A stretch of DNA of 64,000 nucleotides. Origin: Nipponacmea schrenckii. Its lineage: Eukaryota; Mollusca; Gastropoda; Lottiidae. The notes under the pieces were generated by a model, which did not search any database, had not been told where the DNA came from, and was given only the letters and a program-made list of their open reading frames with translations. The stretch spans positions 7,006,001 through 7,070,000 of the forward strand of contig JAUJPP010000011.1 of NCBI GenBank assembly GCA_030562195.1, read 5' to 3'. How positions within the stretch are numbered: position 1 is the stretch's first letter; every line of letters starts with the position of its first letter. Shown piece after piece: positions 1-12,300 of the stretch. A program made the translations under genes and the position numbers.

Positions 1-2250
1 TCAGATCAAATTCTTTAATATATTTTTCATCTGACCGTTCCCAAGGTCACTATAAAATCTATTACATGTAAATATAAGCTCTACAATCGGAATTAATTAG
101 GGTAATTAGAGCTCCACTACAATCAATAATGAACCACAATGTTACAATTTTAAATCAAGTTAGGGTGAACACCTTTTATCCCTTTGAAAGGGCTCCTTTT
201 GTTTCAATGTCATATTAATTTGAGCTGATACACTTTTTTTTCCTTTTTCAATGAAGTTTTTTTTAATCTATATTTTTGCGCATTAACTTGAAGCACTCAA
301 ACTATTTTGCTTTCTTCACCTTCTTTTTAATCCACATTTGAACAATTACTTGAGTTTTGTCAGAATGTAAGAAAAATAGTCAGATACACAAGATTTCCAT
401 TAGCTGACATTGTTCAGGTAATTCAACAGGTGTATCAAATATAAAGAAATAAGTCAATGTATGTAGGAGTACATGATTATAGCTTGATACTTGACATACC
501 TCCTTCTTTTATCAAGTTCTAGACTTTCACTTTCAATTGAAGAATGTCTTGCAACAGAAAATACACAAGTCAATGAAATATCAATAAAAAATCAATCACA
601 AGATTTGTAAATTTTTCACAAATCGCCAAGTTTTTAAAATAAAATATTTTCTAATCCAAAACTGATATATTTTCAAGTGACTTCTTGTATGATGCTCTAA
701 AATTTGCTTGTAATTTAGATTTGTTCTAGATTCACTAACAAGCTACATGTATATCAATCAACCTGTCTATGTTACTATATTGCCTTCTATTAAACTGATT
801 TCACTACCTGTGTTTTCAATATGTTTTTTAAAATAAGCCTAGAAGACAATGTTTCCTGTGATATAATGAACATCTACAATATCACCCTATACCTTGTCTA
901 TTAACTTTTTTAATATAACACTGAATCAATAAACACTGTTTTAACACATTTTTAACACCTTAATGTATAGGTTTTACAAGGATTACCTATACTTCCATAC
1001 AGCAATAATCTTATTTCAATTCAGTCCTGTAGAAAAACTTTCTTCAAATTTAAACTTAACTTGATTTAGTGAAAGACAAAAGCATGAAAGAATACTGGTT
1101 CCGTTATTATAAAATAGGAACTCTATTAAGACAATATAATTGGATATAAAAAAGGAGAAATTTTTTTCATATTTGAATGACATTTCAGAAAAGAAATTTG
1201 TATAAAAAAATCTTCTATTCATTTCTATATAATAGAACATAAAAAATAACATTTTTAAATTGCTGTCTTAATTGTCCTGCATAAGAAAGTTTTTATCAAA
1301 TTTTCTGTAAGGAAACTAGTTTTTATAGGCCATGAACATTGGCATTTTATAAAGTAGGTGGTTAAAGATAAACATTCCTACCAAGGGTGCTTATTCTGAC
1401 TTTAAAATCCAATTCTATGGCATATTTAATCATCTTTTAACAATTATAGCAAATCTGATTGGGCAAAATTATAATGATCAACCAATCAGACGATTGTTAA
1501 TTAAATCATACCATGCTTTTGTAGAAAACAGCACAGGCATTTTCTTTTTTAGAAACATGTTATTGTCAAAACTAGAGTAATATAATAGAAATAGAGGAGT
1601 TGTCACATGTGATAGATGTTAATACTGAAAATACATACATTATACAGAAATAGAAGACATTTCTAAATCAAGGGACATAAAATTACAGAGATAGAGAATA
1701 TATAATTAACAGTCTAAGAATATTGATATCTAGAGATATATTATAAAATACAGACTAGAGTTTAGCATCCTTATAATATATTAAAGAGATTATAATAGTG
1801 AGAAACTTCTATATACAGAGAGCTTTAATAAAATAAAGAGACAGAGAATATATAATTAACAGTCTAAGAACATTGATATCTAGATATTTGTTATAATACG
1901 GACTAGAGTTTAGCATCCTTATAATATAAGATAGAGATTATAATAGTGAGAACCTTCTATATACAGAGAGCTTGAATAAAATACAGAGACAGAACTAAAA
2001 TATACTTATTATACTAAATCTTATTGACAGAAATATCATAACTTTATAAGGATTGTAAAAAGTTATGAATATCCTGACATATGGAAAACTATTAAAACAA
2101 AAAGAAAAGAGTTCACACTGGAAACTAGGACATATATTGAATGCTGTTATTAACAAAAATACTAAAACACAACGTTCTAATATTTCTCAATTTATTATTT
2201 CATACTTATCAATTGCATACTCATATTTCTAAGCTGTACTATCATTGTTG
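1..2250. other. AT-rich intergenic sequence with a local tandem duplication
   Basis: No convincing exon was seen. At about 1680-1985 a unit of roughly 150 bp (TAATTAACAGTCTAAGAA, TAGAGTTTAGCATCCTTAT, CTTCTATATACAGAGAG) occurs twice in tandem. Around 1450-1500 there is an inverted pair of ATCTGATTGG-like words. Nothing else stands out. Confidence 0.5.
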
Positions 2251-2261
2251 AGTACTGTAAG

Positions 2262-2642
2262 GCTACAAATTATTGCGAGATAGAAATTAATGCGTTAAAT
2301 GCGACCTATCCGCAATCGCATTAATTTGTATCCGCATTTTTAAATACATATTTGCAAGTGAATTATATGGAGTTAAGTATTTAAATTGAGACCGGGCGGG
2401 ATTAAGTAATTAGGCAATTGTCTCTAAATTTGAAGCTGATTAGTAATCAAGACGTTAAAAGAACAAAAGATTCTCACACTTGACTATTTAAAGATAAAAT
2501 CTTGATCATTGTTCAGGTCTTCATTAATTAAACACTTGTGAGACACCTATCGCTGATTGCATTAATTTGTACTCGCATTTTAGTCTCTATACCCCATGTC
2601 GCATTAATTTGTTGACGCATTAATTTCTAGCCTTACAGTACT
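2262..2642. mobile_element. MITE-like element with TACTGTAAGGCTA termini, copy 1
   Basis: The ends are inverted: TACTGTAAGGCTA at about 2253-2266 and TAGCCTTACAGTA at 2630-2642. Inside are repeated words AAATTAATGCG/CGCATTAATTTG near both ends. The ~380-bp element has no coding capacity. A second copy in opposite orientation is at 46853-47315, sharing the internal segment TTTAAAGATAAAATCTTGATC. It is a non-autonomous DNA transposon by structure; superfamily not determined. Confidence 0.65.
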
Positions 2643-2774
2643 TGAAACATAAACAGCATGGTGTTAGTACAAAAAATACACATCTCTGACTTTGTCATTT
2701 CAGACAGTTCATTATTGACAATAATATATTCTTTTGAATTTCCATGGTTTGTAATTTGGATTGTCATTACTTGG

Positions 2775-2801
2775 TTTATTTCTACCAGCTAGAATTTTAT
2801 T
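2775..2801 (-). terminator. Candidate poly(A) signals for FKBP15
   Basis: Minus-strand AATAAA hexamers lie at 2796-2801 and 2775-2780, about 290-315 nt past the stop codon. They are the first two I noticed downstream. AT-rich sequence makes chance hits common, so the 3' end is uncertain. Confidence 0.35.
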
Positions 2802-2812
2802 GTAATCATAGT

Positions 2813-2902
2813 AGTAATAGAGTATATAGATATCTGGCACCCCTCCACTTTGCTTCGCTCCACTCCGACCTGCTGTATATCTATAAACTCTATTAATACT
2901 AT
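2813..2902. repeat. Short foldback around a GC-richer core
   Basis: Left arm TAGTAATAGAGTATATAGATAT and right arm ATATCTATAAACTCTATTAA pair with few mismatches around a loop with CTCCACTTTGCTTCGCTCC. It lies just before the candidate poly(A) signals on the gene strand and could form a hairpin in the read-through RNA. Confidence 0.5.
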
Positions 2903-3090
2903 TTGTCTACCCGCCAACATAAAATATAATCTACCTCTGGATATAGTAAATTATTTTGAATAGTTTTAATGGTTAACAAGTTTCTTTCTATAAGCATTCA
3001 ATAGATGTTAAGTTTCCATATGTTTTGTTAACTAACTACAAGATCTGAACCTTGGTTTCAAAATACTAAAAACTTGTTACTAGGAAAGAT

Positions 3091-3359
3091 TTAGTCAAGC
3101 AAGCTATAAACTGTTTCATATTTCTTACTGCCTAATAATGGATCTAATTTATTCAGTTCTTCAGTGTATAGTCTGTTTCCTTTATCTCCTGTAATATGAG
3201 CTGTTTTACTGGTCATTGTTTTGGGAACAACTGGTTTTGGTTTGGGTGCATGAACCTGATGAACTGTAGTTGGTTTGATCTCGGGTTCAGATTTTAATTT
3301 CGTTGTAGGAGGGGCGGCATGAGATACTGTTGTTTCTACTTTACCCATAGATTCTTCAA
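3091..3359 (-). CDS. FKBP15: FKBP15 exon 47: terminal exon with both modules
   Basis: Enters in phase 1 after GATTTCAG and ends at TAA (3091-3093). It encodes [20 protein letters not shown], a Lys/Pro/Thr-rich linker ([16 protein letters not shown]), then [20 protein letters not shown] and a unique end [13 protein letters not shown]. It is the only exon carrying both modules, so it may be the ancestral form from which the separate exon series expanded; that is an inference. Confidence 0.9.
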
Positions 3360-6300
3360 CTGAAATCAAATATCTTAATCAACATCATATACATTCACTA
3401 TTAGTGATGTTTGCAATATTAAAATAATGTAGTAGTGGAAACTCTTTAAAGGACATATTAAAGAGTGAACATCAAAAGTAGGGTGGTACCAGGTACATCA
3501 TTATTCCAATAACATTGTTGTGAGAGAATACAAAATAAAAAAAAACTTTTTTGTTACTATACATGTATCTGAAGTTTCATCAATATATATTTATATAATA
3601 TTATAAATGATGAGTGACTATAGATATATCTGGTTAACTTCAGACTCCACCTATTTATATAATTGATTGAAACTAGCATCAGCAATTGCACACAGATGTT
3701 AGGTGTTGAAGAAAGTACAATTCATACATTATGTTTGTAACAATAATATTGTCAGATGGTTCAAAATGTCCCCAAGTATATATAATACCACTTTTCATTC
3801 AGGTATGATTGATATAATTCTTCATGTGAAGAGTTGTTACCTTATGTTTCGACAAAATATTTTGTTTTGTTTTGTGTTTCGTTTTGCAGTTCGAAACTCA
3901 AGTAGCCTACTTGGTTTATTGATGAACTGCATATGAATGGAAGTATATAAATACAGGAATATGATTGATTAGTATTCTTGTCAATCTTGATAGGTCTATA
4001 AACCATAATTTATACCCTGGCATACCATCCAATCAAATCACTGCATTCCCTGAGACTAGTATAATAATGCCAGTTTCTTTGTAAAAAATTGACAACAAGT
4101 ATATCACAAGAAACACAAGGCGATATTATGGTATAACTCACTTCTTTAATAACTAAACCCATAATGTTTCAACACAATTTACACAATATATTGTCATCGT
4201 TATATGCTTTGTTATTAAAGAAGTGAGTTATACCATAATATTGCCTTTGTACATTTTGTCATATCTGCTCTTCCGTTTCAAATTTTGTTCAAATGTTATA
4301 ACATGTAATCTAATAAAACCAACCTGGTTGTAATTTATCAAGCTCTTCAGTATAATATTTGTTCCCTTTATCACCAGTTATTGCCCCTGTCTTCTTCTCT
4401 GCTGGTTTTATCACTATACATATTATATATTTATGTGGTAAGGTTCATTATTATATTGAATGAAATTTTACATCCAAATACTTTATATTAAAATATTTTT
4501 AAACTGATGTCTTATAGATCTGATATATTTCAATCAAAAATACATAATGCTTGGTGAATGAGAAATAATAAAAAAGAAATATTTCGCAGCAAATATATGT
4601 CATGAACAAATTAATGTAACATGAATTTTATCATCAACAAGATATTCTAAACAATATCGTTTTTCAGGTAAATTATAGTTCATATGACAACTGTAATAAT
4701 TCTAGTTCTACATCTACACAGTAATCTATATAATCAATACCACCCACGCCAAGATATTATACACCTATAATAATAACATGCCTTATTTAGAATAATTAGC
4801 TATCATCTGGCTCTTATTAAATAAAATATTCCTGGCATTAGAAAGAGGTTTTCTGGATTATTTGACAATTTCCTAATTAGATAGCAACTTTATAATTAGT
4901 CAAGTATTTTCGAGTTATTGGAATTAGAATGGAAACAAGAAACAAGTTAACAATCTTTTTATGGCAACCACATTCAGGTTCTGAAGGATCCTGTTCTGCT
5001 GTTCACCAGCTGGTGACCAAACCTCTTGGCATTGATGTATCCTGGATTATCCATACCCATTTATAGCTGGGTTCATTAAAATAATGAGGAAATAAAACTT
5101 ATTCAAGGTCATCAGACTTTTAAATGGCAACTGATAACAAACACAACACACAGCTTTACATTAAAAATAAATAGTGCAATTAGGTTGACTAAATAATGAG
5201 GAAATATGACTTATTCAAGGCCATCAGACTTTCAAATGCTGGCTCAGATTAAACCCTAGGCACAGCTGTACATTTGTTTGACATTTCAATGGAAATGGCG
5301 TCAAAAATATCTGATAGAACTAGAAGTAATAAGTGTCCTAGAAAAACATAATTATTTAACCCAGAAAATCTCTTTCTAATCCTTCATTCATGATGTCTTC
5401 ACATGGCCTTGTAGAGTTATTAAACATAATATTGGATTATTTAAAAGAAATAAGAGACATATAGAAATAGAAAAAAACATAACAAACATATTAAAGATAA
5501 TACAAGCTTATTTATAAGACATACAAGAGATGTATCTGGTCTGAATAAAGTAATAATTTACTAGAAGTTAATAAAAGATTAATTAGAAAAGATGCACTCC
5601 AGCTGACACCTGTCATTAAATATAAAATTATCCAATCATCTGGTCAGAGGTAAATTTCTAATCATTAAACTTATTGGGAAGTGAGCTCACTCTATTATGA
5701 GAAATGTATGAAAAGATAGTGCTATTGCTGTTTCTGACAAAAACAGAATCTTGTACACTTAAAATATCTCCTTCAAGGCACCAAATATACAGTTATTTCT
5801 AATAATATAGACTGATATAACATTGGATAAAATATGACTTGAGTTATTTGTAGCACATTGACATTAAGCTCTATCAGCTGGTGAAGAAAGTCTTTAGATG
5901 AGTTTACAGATAGCTAAACTTGAGGTGAAGCAAGTATTTAGATACAAATTTGACAGCCAACATATTTTTTTACGAAGATTACAAAATCTAGCCTAAGCCA
6001 AGTTTAATCTATAATTCAGCAAGGCAAATCAGCTTGACTGTTTTTAAATGAAGGAAAAATATGTTTAATATATAACAGAAAAAGAAGTATATAATTAGGT
6101 TAAGTAAATAATTAGATGGATTACTTATAGAACACATTAGCTATATATAAAATAATACTATAATATACAGTTTTAAGGCAGTAAGTCTACATTATCAATA
6201 TATCTTTAAAGCTAACATGCTCATCAAGGGCCATGATTAAAGGTATACTGCCACTTAAAGTGTCCAAAATTGACATTTTAAACGTTGGCCAAATAAAGTC

Positions 6301-9300
6301 TTATTTCACCAGAAGACTTACCTTGTTTCAAAACTATCAGAAAGAATTCCTCTATAATCCAGTAAATCAATAAAACTAAGTAATTTTGAAACATTCAATA
6401 TTTACTTAGTTTGAGGACATATTGTGTTATTATAGAGATTTTTGAATTTTATTAAGTCTTGTCACCAGATCCACTTGATGAATATTTACTTGTATTGTCA
6501 AGTTGGAAAATTTAAATTGTATGTCCATTCGAAGAGGTAGTATTTTTCTTAAAGTAAGTACCAAAGCAATCTTTGATATACATAAAGAGAAAGATCACTT
6601 AAGATCTTAAATACATATAAAGACAGAAAAAAAGCTGTTAGGACTAACATTCTTGAAGCTACCATGCTCATTAAGAAGAAGTATATTTAGATAAGGATAT
6701 TTAAAGCTAGCATGAAGATATTTACAAAATTCTCATTTGAATGTCTTCCATTGTTTTGTAATAAGTTCATCAGAAAAATAAATAAAACAGCAATCTTATA
6801 TTTCTGATGTCTAACAATGGGAAGACATAATAGAAATCAACAAGTTATTGATTATCTATTAATTATTCCAAGAAGAAATTCAATTTCAATATTTCATGAT
6901 AGCTTTAAACTATATTCAATCTTACCAACAGGTTTGGGGGTAGATTTATCAAGTTTCTCAGAATAAATTCTATTTCCTTTATCTCCTGTGGGGTGATCTT
7001 TTTTAGGGCTGATTTTACCAGGTTTCACTTTAAAGTGGTAGAAATAAAATATTCTAAATTGTTTTAAACATAAACAGAGCAGTTGAGAACTACTTAAATA
7101 AACTATAGTTAAAGATATAGTTTATAATCTTTTTTCTCTGTCCAAAACTATAATAGAGGCCTAATGTGCTACAAAATTGCTGTCTGCTCTGGTGTACTGA
7201 CAAAATTCTACTCATTGCAAAGAGCGTGGTGTTGCCCATCTCCATTAGCCAATTATGTAGGTGCAGAAAACTTCATGCACTTCATGTGATTTTTCAAAAC
7301 TATAATCCCTTTAGCATCTAAACCTTATGAAGATAATAATAGAACGGGCCAATAATATCCTTGTAGGAACCATTATTTATGTTTAGTAATTTTAAATTTG
7401 ATCAGACAAACTACTCTATTATATGACAATATTTAACTCAAATGAATTTGATTGGTTTAATACAAGGAGCTTTTTCTATGTCAGTCCCTTTTGTCATTAT
7501 GTGTATTTGAATCTTGAGTAACATGGAAATGTGAGTCTAAAACAGGAAACAGAAATCAGTAAAAGTGGAAGTGAGGCCGTCAGTGTATTGAATAGACAGC
7601 GATGTATTGATCTTGTCAGTATGATAAAATTTATATTATGAGCCGTAATAAAGTGGAGGTATATAATCACTTTTCACCTCTGACCTGCATTCTTAACAGG
7701 AGAAACTGGGCTGAAAAATCTGAATGCAATCATGCAAAAAAAAAAAAATTTTTTTTTTTCCCATTCTACTGTTAGTACCACAGGGTTTCCAAATGAACAA
7801 TGGAGCTAAAAGCTATAAAATTTATAAAAAGAAAAACTCACCTTTTTTATCTGAAGGTGCCACCAGTTTCTACTGTTGTATTCATCTATTTTCCTGAAGA
7901 AACTTCTACCTGGACTACAAAATAACTTTTTACTTGGTAATAAATAAGTCAATTTTGGTGTATGAAATGTTATCCAAAAATGTTTTTGACTGGTGAGGAC
8001 TGTGTTTCTAAAACATGTGTTGTCAGCCAGCTTGAGTCATACTCTGTAAATAGACAGAGCAGAACCTTTCTATGGCTAAAGAGTATAATATTAGGAACTT
8101 ACCTGTTACACCATTAAAATAGATTGTGTATTGGAAAGTGATGTATCAGTAGAAGAAGAAGAACTTACCAGATTGTATATTGGAATGTGATGTATCAGGG
8201 AAAGGGGAAAAAGGGAAATTACCAGATTGTATATTGGAATGTGATGTATACAGGAGAAGAAGAAGAACTTACCAGATTGTGTATTGGAATGTGATGTATC
8301 ACAAGAAGAAGAAGAAGAACTTACCAGATTGTGTATTGGAATGTGATGTATCAGGAGAAGAAGAAGAACTTACCAGATTGTATATTGGAATGTGATGTAT
8401 CAGGAGAAGGTGAAGAAGAGGAACTTACCAGATTGTGTATTGGATTATGATGTATCTTTACAAGATGAAGAAGAAGAACTTACCAGATTGTATATTGGAA
8501 TGTGATGTATCAGAGAAGAAGAAGAGGAACTTACCAGATTGTATATTGGAATGTGATGTATCAGGAGAAGATGAAGAAGGAACTTACCAGATTGTGTATT
8601 AGAATGTGATGTATCAGGAGAAGTAAGAAGAGGAACTTACCAGATTTGTATTGGAATGTGATGTATCAGGAGAAGATGAATTACCGATTGTGATTGAATG
8701 TGATGTATCAGAGAAGAAGAAGATGAACTTACCAGATTGTATATTGGAATGTGATGTATCAGGAGAAGATGAAGAAGATGAACTTACCAGATTGTATATT
8801 GGAATGTGATGTATCAGGAGAAGATGAAGAAGAGAACTTACCAGATTGTGTATTGGAATGTGATGTATCAGGAGAAGATGAAGAAGAGGAACTTACCAGA
8901 TTGTGTATTGGAATGTGATGTATCAGGAGAAGATGAAGAAGAGGAACTTACCAGATTGTGTATTGGAATGTGATGTATCAGAGAAGATGAAGAAGAGGAA
9001 CTTACCAGATTGTATATTTGGAATGTGATGTATCAGTAGAAAAAGAAGAACTTACCAGATTGTATATTGGAATGTGATGTATCAGGAGAAGATGAAGAAA
9101 GAACTTACCAGATTGTGTATTGGAATGTGATGTATCAGGAGAAGATGAAGAAGAGGAACTTACCAGATTGTATATTGGAATGTGATGTATCAGGAGAAGA
9201 TGAAGAAGAAGAACTTACCAGATTGTGTATTGGAATGTGATGTATCAGGAGAAGATGAAGAAGATGAAGTTGGGAATTACCAGATCTGTGTATTGGAATG

Positions 9301-12300
9301 TGATGTATCAGTAGTAGAAGAGGAACATTACCAGATTGTGTATTGGAATTGATGTATCAGTAAAGATGAAGAAGAGGTACTTACCAGATTTTGTATTGGA
9401 ATGTGATGTATCAGGAGAAGATGGAGAAGATGAAGAAGAGGAACTTACCAGATTGTATATTGGAATGTGATGTATCAGGAGAAGATGAAGAAGAAGAACT
9501 TACCAGATTGTATATTGGAATGTGATGTATCAGGAGAAGATGAAGAAGAGGAACTTACCAGATTGTATATTGGAATGTGATGTATCAGTAGAAGAAGAGG
9601 AACTTACCAGATTGTGTATTGGAATGTGATGTATCAGGAGAAGATAAAGAAGATGAACTTACCAGATTGTATATTGGAATCTGATGTATCAGGAGAAGAT
9701 GAAGAAAATGAACTTACCAGATTGTGTATTGGAATGTGATATATCAGGAGAAGATGAAGAAGATGGAGGTTGGGAATGAACTGCTGTGGATGTTTCTGGT
9801 TTACTAATGCTTTCCTCTACTACAGCTTTGTCTAGAATAAAATTAATAGAGTTTTTTCAAAGCAGAGACATGAAGAGGGTTTTCTTATCATATTTTCAAA
9901 CTTATTTTTGGTCAAAGGGAATGTTAATTAACACAATAAAAGTTTCAACTGTTTAATCTTCCTCAGCATGCTTTTTTTTTTATAGAATTTTGATTCTTAA
10001 AAGGGATGGGAATATTTTGTTTATTAATTATACATTTGAACGATATTCATAAACAGAGGGCATATATACAAAAACACACAAGAGAATATATTATGGTATA
10101 ACAAACACTTCTTTAATAACATGTGTGAATTGTGTTGAAACATTACATACGTTGTTCCATAATTTATTCCCTTGTGTTTTTTTTATCATATATATACATA
10201 ATATATAGCTTGAAGCAATTGAACTGATTATGACAACAGATCAATACAATCTATCCAATTACCAAGCAAAGTTGCCAACAGCAATGAATGGACCTCATAG
10301 CATACTGGAGCATTCCAAATTCGACTGACAGAACTTACCTTTGGAATGAGCTGAATCTGTTTGATCTAATTTTTCACTGTAAATTCTGTTTCCCTTATCA
10401 CCAGTAGGGAAGCCATGTTCTGTTGTTATTGGTACTGGAGCTGAAATGAAAATATGATTTTATGACATACTGATATTCACAGTTTTAATTATTCCCCCAA
10501 TCTGAAATCCATGAGTTGTCTTCTCTTGTCTTTATTTGTTGTAGACGTCAATCAAAGCTTATAGAAGTTAGCATTGTACAAGCTTCTATTCTATTAGTGG
10601 ATACAGATATACCAACTTCTTATTCAGTAATAATTGCATATATATGAGATTGGAAACACTAGCCGAGTTTTTTTTTTAAATGTGCCATGTCCGTTTTGAT
10701 TTTGGTCGAGGCTATATTTATATGCTATCAACTTAAAAGAAAGGTTACATATTTTTAGAAACAATTTTTCCCAATACATCCAAAATTATCATTTTTTGTA
10801 CCGTGTTTCACTTTAATAGATTAACCTTATAAGGATCGAGGTACATTTTTGTTTTGTACAACAGTAGGCTAAAGAGATATTTACTTCAAATTTGTTACTG
10901 TTTTACTGTTATATAAACACTTATGTAAAAAGATAATTCGAATACTACTTCCCTTTAACTATGATAAGGAAGAAACTAAAATAAGAAATAGGATAGACTG
11001 AGAACATCTTGATTAGATAAATAATTTTTTGGAGATTCAAAGGAGATTTTCTAACCGGTGTATGTGATTGGGAAACACTTGGTTTCTGTTTGCATAGTCT
11101 GGTTTCCAGAGCAACAATATCTTAGTCATGTGACAATAAGGTTAAGTGTTTCTAGGAGTATTGGATCCCCAGATTTCGGAGAAATACAATTAAAGTCAAA
11201 AGTTAGTAAGGGACTTATTGTTGAAGAGTGATTAGAGGATTGATAACTGTTTGAGATTCCGATACATTTACATCAGATTGAAATCCTCTTTTAAATTAAG
11301 TTAAAATTAAAAGTAAATCATATTTGAGATAATATAATATAATATAATATGAGATAGAGATAAATGGCAGATATAATACTTATATTGATAGAAGAGAAGA
11401 AGATTTTTAATCTAAAATAGAATTGTTAATGATATAATGCAACGCGGGTTTGTTAACATGACATCCCTTTCAGAGAGTCCACATAGCTAAATATTTTTAT
11501 TTGCATTAATGTAAAATACTAAAGATAAAAGAATTGTTAATGGTATGTTGTCACTTATCTTCACAATGTTGAACTAAATTATTTCAAACTGTGTCTAAAC
11601 CTTGACTGTAATACACACCTTTCTTGCATCATGGAATGCAGTGATTCGATTGGCTGTATTAGATCAGTTGCTGAAACATCGACAAATTATCTTGATACAA
11701 TAAAGGTCAAGCAAGGTATTAGACTGATAGCTTAACATTGTGATCATGACAAGAAAGGTGGCAGTTGCAGCCAAGGTTAAACCCAGTTACCAATAGCTTT
11801 ACTTGGTTCATCAACAGCAATACACCTAGTACTCTTATGGAGTACTCTTATGGTCTACATGATAATAATACTACCTGACAAAAATCAAAAGAAAGTCGAT
11901 AGAAAAAGAGGACAGAAATTCAATGGAGAAAGATATGTTTATTTAAAGCATTAGTATTTATAGTCTAGTTACTGTCATCTATAAACAGGGCTGTTGATTC
12001 ATCTGTATTTACCAGTCATGTAACATACATATCTGACAGTTTTTTGTTTTCAGCTTTCACAAGTAGATTTAACAACATTATTGACTGTTGTATAACACCT
12101 TAACTTATTTAATGAAGCCACCTTCTAAAGTCAAGTGTGCCAAAAATTGAATGATTAAGATTATAAAAGCTGAAAGCAAGCTGTAAAATGACTACTTTGA
12201 CCAGAAAATATGTGAAACAGCTGCCCTATCTATAAATCCACAGTGTTTTTATCTCTTACCAACAGGTTTGGGGGTAGATTTATCAAGTTTCTCAGAATAA

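Noticed and set aside
8180..8395. Plus-strand ORF reading LECDVSG repeats
   Set aside because: Antisense of the exon 44-derived 55-bp array; frame breaks elsewhere in the array and no gene context.
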